Source: an uncultured Lachnospiraceae bacterium
Lineage (GTDB): Bacteria > Bacillota > Clostridia > Lachnospirales > Lachnospiraceae
Length of the DNA stretch: 51,612 nucleotides
Reading direction: 5' to 3'
NCBI GenBank assembly: GCA_910585905.1
Contig: CAJUID010000023.1
Coordinates: forward strand, 1-51,612
The notes beneath the pieces were generated by a model. The model was not told the DNA's origin. It made no database searches and saw only the letters and a program-made list of their open reading frames with translations. Made by a program: the position numbers and the translations under genes. Shown here piece after piece: positions 24,528-31,109 of the stretch; the stretch's first letter is position 1; every line of letters begins with the position of its first letter.

Positions 24528-25043
24528 ATGAAACTAGAAAGAGAAAAAGCAAAGGAATTATTTTTGGAGGGGTATAACTGTTCGCAGTCTGTATTTGTTG
24601 CTTATGCGGATCGGTATGGGCTGGATAAAGAACTTGCGCTAAAGCTGTCGGCCTCTTTTGGCGGTGGCATGGGCCGGATGCGTGAGGTTTGCGGTGTTGT
24701 TTCTGCGATGTTTATGGTTGCAGGGATGGAAACTGGGCAGGTGCATCCGAGGGATCCGGAAGCTAAAAAGGCAAATTATGATATGGTGCAGAAATTAGCC
24801 AAACGATATAAGGAGGAATATGGTTCTATTATTTGTAAGGAACTATTAGGGCTTGTACCAATGCCTGGAAAGGAAAAGAAGAATGAAGAGAAAGTGCTTC
24901 AGGCTGCGGAGTTTACCGATACTACGCCTGCAGAGCGCACAGAGGAATATTACAAGAAAAGACCCTGCCTTGAGCAGATACAGAGGGCATGTGATATATT
25001 AGATGAAGTTGTATTCTCGCAAAAGCAAAGTGAGGATGTGTAA
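24528..25043 (+). CDS. C-GCAxxG-C-C family protein
   Basis: This 171-residue protein has the spaced cysteines of the family: YNCSQSV (~residue 18), REVCGVVSAMFM, SIICKELLG, and the C-terminal RPCLEQIQRACDIL. SASFGGGMGRMREVCG is the characteristic core. The family is common in anaerobes and is thought to be redox-active or metal-binding; the function is unproven. The start at 24528 is chosen for the GGAAGGGAG site; a longer frame upstream starts inside the nifJ terminator and is unlikely. Confidence 0.85.
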   Translation: MKLEREKAKELFLEGYNCSQSVFVAYADRYGLDKELALKLSASFGGGMGRMREVCGVVSAMFMVAGMETGQVHPRDPEAKKANYDMVQKLAKRYKEEYGSIICKELLGLVPMPGKEKKNEEKVLQAAEFTDTTPAERTEEYYKKRPCLEQIQRACDILDEVVFSQKQSEDV

Positions 25044-25089
25044 GTTATTTGCGTTTAAAGAAAACATCAAATAGAAAGATAGGGATGAT

Positions 25090-25623
25090 ATGGAACTGAA
25101 ATCAGAAAGACTTTTGTTAAGGCCACTTGGAATGCAGTATTTAGAATCAGTTCATGAGTATGCCTCTGACTTGGAAAATACAAAATATATGGTGTACCTT
25201 CCAAATGCGGCATTAGAAGAAACTGTTGATTTTTTGCAGAATTTAGAAAAAGAATGGAAAAAAGAACAGCCAGATTTTTATGAGTTTGCTATTATTTATG
25301 AGGAACAGCAGGTCGGTGCTGTGTCTCTATATCTTGAAAATAATTTTAATACTGGGGAACTTGGTTGGATTCTTCACAAAAAGTATTGGAATAAGGGAAT
25401 TATATCGGAAGCGGCGGCTCTGTTAATAGAATTTGCTAAAAGAGAGAGAAAGCTTTTTCATTTTATAGCTCATTGTGATACGGAAAATGTAGGCTCATAC
25501 CGTGTAATGGAAAAGCTTGGGATGAAAAGAACAGCGGAATATGGCGGCCGAAAAAACAAGTCTTCGGAGGAAGAGCGGAGAGAGTACCGTTATGAATTGT
25601 TTCTAAAAGAAACGGTGGAATAA
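25090..25623 (+). CDS. GNAT-family N-acetyltransferase (RimJ/RimL-like)
   Basis: This 177-residue protein opens MELKSERLLLRPLGMQYLES, the standard RimJ/RimL-type start. It has a mid-protein GELGWILHKKYWNKGIISEA segment (acetyl-CoA-binding loop, motif A) and AHCDTENVGSYRVMEKLGMK (motif B). It probably acetylates an alpha- or side-chain amine on a protein or small molecule; the substrate cannot be predicted. It lies 46 bases after the C-GCAxxG-C-C gene and may share its transcript. Confidence 0.88.
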   Translation: MELKSERLLLRPLGMQYLESVHEYASDLENTKYMVYLPNAALEETVDFLQNLEKEWKKEQPDFYEFAIIYEEQQVGAVSLYLENNFNTGELGWILHKKYWNKGIISEAAALLIEFAKRERKLFHFIAHCDTENVGSYRVMEKLGMKRTAEYGGRKNKSSEEERREYRYELFLKETVE

Positions 25624-25719
25624 TGTACCAGTGAGGTAGAATGCTGCGCTACAGCTAAATAATTGTTGCAGTGCGATAAGCTGGTGGTTTTTGGCACATA
25701 CTGGTGGAGGTTATTGATT

Positions 25720-26352
25720 TTGAATATTAAAAATATAATTTTAGATATAGATGGTACTTTATGGAATACGACGGAAGTCGTGGCAGAGGCGTGGAAGCGG
25801 GCGATTGAGGAGGAGGGGTATCAGAATGACATTTATGTAGATGCCCTTAAATTGCAATCTCTGTTTGGTAAAACGATGGATGTCATTGCTGATTTGTTAT
25901 TTGAGGGTGTTCCAGAGAATCATAAGAAACGGCTCTTGGCAAAATGCTGTGAATATGAGCAGCAGGCACTGACAGATCAACAACTGGATATTTTGTATCC
26001 AGATGTGAGAGAAACAATTGTTTCTCTGTCAAAAGAGAAGAAGTTATATATTGTCAGCAATTGCCAGTCTGGGTATATTGAATTGTTTATGGAGAAAAAC
26101 CAATTGGGGCAATATATCCAAGATAAGGAATGCTTTGGAGATACGGGCAGGGGAAAGGGAGAAAATATTAGTTTACTGTTGCAGCGGAACCATTTGGATA
26201 AAAAAGAAACTATTTATGTGGGTGATACACAGGGAGATAAGGAGGCATCTGAGGAGGCAGGGGTTGCCTTTGTATATGCGTCATATGGGTTTGGCTCTGT
26301 GGACGCTTATATCACAAAAATTACTGCTTTTAAAGAACTGCTGTCTCTGTAG
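25720..26352 (+). CDS. HAD-superfamily phosphatase (phosphoglycolate phosphatase-like)
   Basis: This ~210-residue haloacid-dehalogenase hydrolase has the nucleophile motif LDIDGTLWNT at the very N-terminus, motif II IVSNCQSGYIE and motif IV YVGDTQGDKEAS. A helical cap lies between motifs I and II, as in Gph/PgmB-type enzymes. A TTG at 25720 is chosen as start because GGAGG lies 9 bases before it and the fold begins there. Upstream TTG codons would add a non-homologous leader. The substrate is a small phosphorylated metabolite of unknown identity. It converges with tmcAL. Confidence 0.82.
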   Translation: MNIKNIILDIDGTLWNTTEVVAEAWKRAIEEEGYQNDIYVDALKLQSLFGKTMDVIADLLFEGVPENHKKRLLAKCCEYEQQALTDQQLDILYPDVRETIVSLSKEKKLYIVSNCQSGYIELFMEKNQLGQYIQDKECFGDTGRGKGENISLLLQRNHLDKKETIYVGDTQGDKEASEEAGVAFVYASYGFGSVDAYITKITAFKELLSL

Positions 26353-26408
26353 CGCAGGAAAAATGGTGATGTTTTCATTAAACTATGTGAAAAACCGGGC
26401 AAATTTTC

Positions 26409-27659
26409 TTACGGATAGATAACAGGCTGGCAGAAGTATTCGTTTGGGCGGGTGCACTGCGTGACATTATTTTGTATCTGCCGGTAGAGATTGGAGCAAA
26501 AAATATCCTTTTCATAAAGATAGTTTGCGTTTTCAGGCAAATAACTATAAAAATCCTGAATATTTTTGATGCCGTCTGCAGGTTTGGTAATAATCGGGAT
26601 AGAAGTTTTTTGGCGCAGTAAAAAACTCTTTTCTCTGCGGAAACCAAGCAACCTTGCATAAGGTACATAAGGAGGTTCCAGAGGATCAGGAAACTCTGGA
26701 AGAATAGAGATGTCCAATAAAAGGCGGAGCAGTACACGGCTGATACGGCTGTATGTGTACTGCTTAGTTTTTATGTTTGAGAGAAAGTCCTGGTAGGATT
26801 TAAAAGACGGGAGTATTTTTTGAATCCGATGAAAAATTTCTTCTGTCATATCAGGGATTGCCAGGTCATTTGCTGTTGATTTTAAAAGGCGATAGTACAG
26901 AAGATCGGAGAAATTATTTTCTGATACTGGATAGCGGTTTTTATTTGTTTCTAGGAGATGAAAGATTTCTGCCGGAACAGCATTTACTATCTGGCTTAAG
27001 GCAGCAAAGTTTTTTACTGCATTTCGAATGGCTGTGGCAGAGGCGAGGGAGCTGTTTAGTGAGCAGTTATGATAGCCAGAGCCTGCCCGGGGAATTAATA
27101 TAGGCTGGAGAGGACTGTTTTGCTTACGGATTGCTTTTAAATATTCTAGGGCGAGAATATTATTTGGCTCAGAAAATAAATTTGGGTATTCTTGATACAA
27201 ATTCGAAAAAAAACTGTTTAGTGCCTGCTGCCTTGCAGCTGGGTAGGAAAATCCTTTTGCAGTTAGATTTCGGATGGTTTCTTCATAAGAATAAGGAGGA
27301 TTCGATAAAAACGCGGCAATTTCATGAAGTAGGCAGAGATTGCTGCATTCACTTCCAAAGCAGATTCCATCAACAAAGCCGAGGGAGGTAAGGAGGCTGA
27401 CGCCAGCGTGGGCAAATGTTTCAGCGCTGGAGGTGGCGAAAACGGCAGGAAGCTCAAAAACGAGATCGGCGCCCTGAGATAATGCCATTTCAGTGCGCAG
27501 GTATTTGTCTGTCCAAGCTGGGGTGCCTCTCTGGACGAAATCGCCGCTCATCACGATTACGATGTTTTTTGCCCCAGTGATTGTCTTTACTTGGTTTATT
27601 TGATAGAGGTGTCCGTTATGAAAGGGGTTATATTCTGCTATAATTCCAATTGTGTCCAT
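26409..27659 (-). CDS. tmcAL: tRNA(Met) cytidine acetate ligase
   Basis: This 416-residue enzyme (YlbM family) uses acetate and ATP to make N4-acetylcytidine at the wobble base of elongator tRNA-Met. The nucleotidyltransferase start GIIAEYNPFHNGH contains the HxGH motif. VMSGDFVQRGTPAW, GADLVFELP and FGSEC follow, then the helical tRNA-binding part and the C-terminal domain (YTYSRISRVLLRLLL). AAGGAGC precedes the ATG, and a good minus-strand promoter lies at 27757-27785. It is usually next to pta/ackA or DUF177 genes in Firmicutes, and ackA is indeed 1.2 kb away. Confidence 0.93.
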   Translation of the reverse strand: MDTIGIIAEYNPFHNGHLYQINQVKTITGAKNIVIVMSGDFVQRGTPAWTDKYLRTEMALSQGADLVFELPAVFATSSAETFAHAGVSLLTSLGFVDGICFGSECSNLCLLHEIAAFLSNPPYSYEETIRNLTAKGFSYPAARQQALNSFFSNLYQEYPNLFSEPNNILALEYLKAIRKQNSPLQPILIPRAGSGYHNCSLNSSLASATAIRNAVKNFAALSQIVNAVPAEIFHLLETNKNRYPVSENNFSDLLYYRLLKSTANDLAIPDMTEEIFHRIQKILPSFKSYQDFLSNIKTKQYTYSRISRVLLRLLLDISILPEFPDPLEPPYVPYARLLGFRREKSFLLRQKTSIPIITKPADGIKNIQDFYSYLPENANYLYEKDIFCSNLYRQIQNNVTQCTRPNEYFCQPVIYP

Positions 27660-27756
27660 AGGTTTGCTCCTTAATTGATTTTTAGGGATTGTGCCCCACT
27701 CTGGCTTGTGAAATATGTGGTATGGAAAGAGTGCTGGGTAATCTTATATTTTTTTG

Positions 27757-27785
27757 ATTGTATCATATGTATCTGTATGCTGCAA
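27757..27785 (-). promoter_or_regulatory. tmcAL: Promoter of tmcAL
   Basis: On the minus strand TTGCAG (27785-27780) and TACAAT (27762-27757) are exactly 17 bases apart, about 100 bases before the tmcAL ATG. Confidence 0.6.
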
Positions 27786-27839
27786 TTTTTTATGTCGCAG
27801 GAAATTGCGTCAATCGTAGTGGAATACTCTTTCATCCCT

Positions 27840-27956
27840 AAAACAAAAAACACAATACAATAGAGAATGTAGGCACACCGAATAAATACTGGATAGCAGA
27901 AAATTATTATCTATTTTACTGACTGTGAATTGTAAAAAATAAATGCTGCTGCCCTG
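27840..27956 (+). repeat. AT-rich interspersed repeat, copy R3
   Basis: AAAACAAAAAACA at 27840 and the following sequence align with 19134-19251. The last 67 bases (27890-27956, TGGATAGCAGAAAATTATTA to AAATGCTGCTGCCCTG) are the conserved core. No left inverted end is visible, so like R1 it looks truncated on that side. Confidence 0.75.
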
Positions 27957-28078
27957 ATTTTAAACAGCAGTTAGGTTGTAATTTCATTGAAATGTGTGGT
28001 AGAATATGTTGCAGGAAGTTACTGGTAATTTGGTTTTAGTGTTGTATTTTAGAATGTTATTTTTTAGGAGGGATTGCC

Positions 28079-28597
28079 ATGAGTGCAGCGTCATCTATTA
28101 TAGAAATTACAAAAATGATTACTAATAATGATAAGATGGTTATTGGGAAAGTTTCTTCTTGTGTGGAAGATATCAAAAAATATTTTGAAGATCACAGAGA
28201 GCAATATTCAGATCGGGGCATTGATGATTTTGAAGAGGAGGAGGAATCTGTGCTTTGCTGGCTTGGCATGGTGGATATCCTTGATGAAAATGGATACGTA
28301 TGTGAGCGTGATTACAAAGATGAAAAAGAAGATTTTGTCTATTTCGTAAATGGTTTGAAGGGGATGTCTGACTATGATCTGTGTATTGAGGAAGAGTGGC
28401 TTGACGAAGATGAGGGAATAAATGAGTGGGCGGAGATTCTTGATGACAAATGGGCGGCAGGAGGGTGCTGTCTTGCTAGTATAGATATAGATGGAGATTG
28501 TTTTGTGTTATTTCCGGCAAAGGTATCTGAGATGGAAACATTCAATGATTATGCGGAAACTGCCGGATATCGGATTGATTATGCGGCTAATATGTGA
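28079..28597 (+). CDS. Acidic hypothetical protein
   Basis: This 172-residue, strongly acidic soluble protein has runs such as DDFEEEEESVLCWLGMVD, IEEEWLDEDEGINEWAEILD and DKWAAGGCCLASIDIDGDC. No signal peptide, membrane helix or catalytic motif is seen. The last third (CFVLFPAKVSEMETFNDYAE) reads like the edge of a small alpha/beta domain. TAGGAGGG gives a clear start. I do not recognise the family with confidence; similar acidic proteins in Firmicutes are usually uncharacterised DUFs. It lies between a repeat and the ackA promoter and is probably monocistronic. Confidence 0.7.
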   Translation: MSAASSIIEITKMITNNDKMVIGKVSSCVEDIKKYFEDHREQYSDRGIDDFEEEEESVLCWLGMVDILDENGYVCERDYKDEKEDFVYFVNGLKGMSDYDLCIEEEWLDEDEGINEWAEILDDKWAAGGCCLASIDIDGDCFVLFPAKVSEMETFNDYAETAGYRIDYAANM

Positions 28598-28723
28598 TAA
28601 TTAAGGGATAAGTGAGGGATTTTGACATAAATCGTGCCTCTGACATACCTGCTGTGTGCTCTGTTTGTGTGGCGAATTAAAAAGGGGATGATTATGTTTC
28701 CGTAGATTTTAAGCACATTGCAC

Positions 28724-28752
28724 TAGACAAAGAAAAACGAATCAAGTATACT
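28724..28752 (+). promoter_or_regulatory. ackA: Promoter of ackA
   Basis: TAGACA (28724-28729) and TATACT (28747-28752) with 17 bases between them lie about 100 bases before the ackA ATG. GAGGATG serves as ribosome site. Confidence 0.6.
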
Positions 28753-28852
28753 TTATATTGTGTGTTTTGGAAAAAAACGGAAAATAATAAACTTATGTGA
28801 AAATTTTTGACACTTTATCGTATATGCTGGGAAAAACAGAAAAGAGGATGAA

Positions 28853-30043
28853 ATGAAAATATTAGTAGTAAATTGCGGCAGCTCAACTTTAAAATTTCAA
28901 TTGATTGATTCAGAGACAGAGCAGGTTAGTGCTTCTGGCCTCTGTGAGAGAATTGGCCTGGGTGGTTCCATTACGTACAAAAGAGAGGGAGAGAAGTATC
29001 AGGAAGAGGTTCCATTTCCAGATCATGGGATAGCGATTCAGAAGGTTCTTGATACATTGTTGGATGAGAAAATTGGCGTACTAAAGTCTTTGTCAGAAAT
29101 CAATGCAATCGGTCACCGTCTGGTGCATGGCGGAGAGAAATTTGCGTCGTCTGTTATTATTGATGATGATGTAATAAAGGCAATCGAGTCATGTAATGAT
29201 TTGGCTCCGCTTCATAATCCAGCTAATCTTCTTGGTGTACATGCCTGTCAAAAGGTTATGCCAGGTGTTCCAAATGTGGCTGTTTTTGATACTGCTTTTC
29301 ATCAGACAATGCCAAAGAAGGCTTATCTGTATGGCCTTCCTAAAGAGTATTATTCAAAATATGGGGTGCGCCGTTATGGATTTCATGGTACAAGCCATAG
29401 CTTTGTTTCCAATCGTTTGGCGGAATTGGCAGGGCTTGATATAGAGAATTCAAAAATAATTGTCTGCCATATTGGAAGTGGTGCTAGTATTGCAGCAATA
29501 AAAAATGGAAAAAGCATTGATACAAGCATGGGCATGACACCATTAGAGGGGCTTTTGATGGGAACGCGTTCTGGCGACATTGACCCTGCTATTATTGAGT
29601 TTATCTGTGGTAAGGAGGGGATATCTGTCGGGGAGATGACGGATATCTTAAATAAGAAGTCTGGCGCATTAGGGATTTCTGGAGTTTCAAATGATTTTCG
29701 CGATTTAATTGAGGAAATGGAAAATGGAAACGAGGATGCCAAAAATGCAGTTGATATTATGATCTACCGCATTATAAAATATATTGGTGCATATTTCGTA
29801 GCGTTAGGTGGAGCTGATGCGATTGCTTTGACAGCAGGCATTGGGGAAAACAATGCGATGGTACGGGAAAGGATTATGGATGGGCTTTCTGCAATCGGGG
29901 TTGTGCCAGATCTAGAAGCAAATGCGGGACCAGGTAGGGAGCATGTTTTGACAAAACCGGAAAGCAAAGTGGCTGTCTGGGTGATTCCAACAAATGAGGA
30001 ACTAGCAATTGCAAGGGAAACTGCCCGGTTGGTGAAAAAATGA
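28853..30043 (+). CDS. ackA: Acetate kinase
   Basis: This 396-residue enzyme converts acetyl phosphate and ADP to acetate and ATP. The N-terminal phosphate site is VVNCGSSTLKFQL. The catalytic region has HRLVHGGEKF, FDTAFHQTMP and RRYGFHGTSHSFVS. The adenosine site is GMTPLEGLLMGTRSGDIDP and the C-terminal loop is ALTAGIGENNAMVRE. Length is standard. The usual partner phosphotransacetylase (pta) is not in the window. With nifJ it forms the substrate-level phosphorylation route from pyruvate. Confidence 0.97.
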   Translation: MKILVVNCGSSTLKFQLIDSETEQVSASGLCERIGLGGSITYKREGEKYQEEVPFPDHGIAIQKVLDTLLDEKIGVLKSLSEINAIGHRLVHGGEKFASSVIIDDDVIKAIESCNDLAPLHNPANLLGVHACQKVMPGVPNVAVFDTAFHQTMPKKAYLYGLPKEYYSKYGVRRYGFHGTSHSFVSNRLAELAGLDIENSKIIVCHIGSGASIAAIKNGKSIDTSMGMTPLEGLLMGTRSGDIDPAIIEFICGKEGISVGEMTDILNKKSGALGISGVSNDFRDLIEEMENGNEDAKNAVDIMIYRIIKYIGAYFVALGGADAIALTAGIGENNAMVRERIMDGLSAIGVVPDLEANAGPGREHVLTKPESKVAVWVIPTNEELAIARETARLVKK

Positions 30044-30072
30044 TTGACAAAAAAGTCAGGTTTTGCTATACT
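30044..30072 (+). promoter_or_regulatory. rpmF: Strong promoter of rpmF
   Basis: TTGACA (30044-30049) and TATACT (30067-30072), with 17 bases between them, begin immediately at the ackA stop codon. The implied 5' leader of rpmF is about 155 bases and encodes nothing I recognise. Confidence 0.8.
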
Positions 30073-30232
30073 TGGAAAAGTGCGAATAATTCTGTTTATT
30101 TTCGCTTATGCAATTGGTCAATGTAATATTTGCAGGGGATAAGAAGTTCCTTTGTGGCTGATTGCTCTGTGTTAGTCGCAGCGAAGCTGTAGATTTTGTA
30201 AATCAAAGTACGGAAACAGGAGGTGGAATAGA

Positions 30233-30415
30233 ATGTCTATTTGTCCAAAAAATAAATCTTCAAAATCAAGAAGAGATAAGAGAAGAGCAAACTGGAAAAT
30301 GTCTGCACCTAATTTGGTAAAATGCAGCAAATGTGGTGCATTAATGATGTCCCATAGAGTATGTAAGTCATGTGGCTCTTACAATAAAAAAGAGATTCTT
30401 GCCAATGCGGAATAA
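30233..30415 (+). CDS. rpmF: Ribosomal protein bL32
   Basis: This 60-residue basic protein opens MSICPKNKSSKSRRDKRRAN and has the zinc-binding pairs CSKCG and CKSCG (C-x2-C...C-x2-C) of the Cys-plus form of L32. It is a structural protein of the large ribosomal subunit. AGGAGG precedes the ATG. The DUF177 (YceD) gene that usually sits directly in front of rpmF in Firmicutes is absent here; ackA is the direct neighbour. Confidence 0.95.
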   Translation: MSICPKNKSSKSRRDKRRANWKMSAPNLVKCSKCGALMMSHRVCKSCGSYNKKEILANAE

Positions 30416-31109
30416 TCTTATACCCACAAAACACGGGTTTGTAAAAAAACTTTATGGTCTAAGCGAGTGGATTTAACTTAATTTGCAGACGAAAAAAGTT
30501 ACGGCATTTTAGGTTAAGTTTACGCAAGAACGCATTGATGCGGATATGGCATAAGAGGTCAGTATGTCTATGAAGTAGATGTATTGGCTTTTTTTGCGTT
30601 TTCTAAAGACTTTAGGAGTAAGGAGATATCATTGTGTTTCACGGCATTCTAAACATTATGGATAAAATCAGTCAGCTATGCCGTCTGCCGCTGTAAAACC
30701 AGCAGCTCTTGTTTTACCTATGTTTTTAGAACGCTACACGCAAATTTTAGAAAATAGTCATTCTCTTATGTACAAGCATAACAAGTCTGGCTGTTTACAG
30801 ATATTTTCCATGAATCGTAACATACTGCAACAAAATCCTACTAAAAAATGTTAAAATAATAGATTTTACTTATAAAATAGTGTATAATTTATTATGAAAG
30901 TCCCAGCAAGCGGCAGGGCGATGGCAAGCTTGCTTGCATATCCGTTCTGGCATTTGGTGGGTTAATTTTCGTTTATGGTGGTGTCTGTGAAGCAGATGTG
31001 TCAATTTTTGAAATAGGGCGTGTTGGTTTTGCAGTGTACTGCCATCACAAGGAATAGCGTTACAGGGCATTGCAGGAATGGATTGTGCAAGAGAATGGAG
31101 ATTGAAAAA
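30416..31109. other. Long intergenic region with a coding relic
   Basis: These 694 bases hold no intact gene. A minus-strand relic is described at 30568-30717. Near 30886, TATAAT with AT-rich surroundings may be part of the promoter for the following EAL gene. At 30897-30962 a GC-rich patch contains GCAAGCTTGCTTGCAT, shared with the GC-rich repeat element but without its other parts. I looked for a c-di-GMP riboswitch ahead of the EAL gene and did not find the conserved core. Confidence 0.45.
30568..30717 (-). pseudogene. Short coding relic with internal stops
   Basis: On the minus strand a frame reads VKQELLVLQRQTA, stop, LTDFIHNV, stop, NAVKHNDISLLLKSLENAKK and ends ANTSTS at a TAG. Two amber codons interrupt what otherwise looks like a natural amphipathic helical C-terminus. 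There is no start codon or ribosome site. I cannot name the family; it may be chance, though the composition is protein-like. Confidence 0.3.

Larger units (their letters stand above)
27660..28078. other. Divergent intergenic region with promoter and repeat
   Basis: It contains the leftward tmcAL promoter (27757-27785), an AT-rich repeat (27840-27956), and TAGGAGGG before the rightward gene at 28079. The 50 bases after the repeat are AT-rich and could hold a promoter (for example TAGAAT near 28000) but no clear pair stands out. Confidence 0.5.

Noticed and set aside
30780..31109. c-di-GMP riboswitch ahead of the EAL gene
   Set aside because: The GC-rich patch near 30900 forms hairpins but lacks the conserved GEMM-I core; it shares only a 16-base stretch with the GC-rich repeat.
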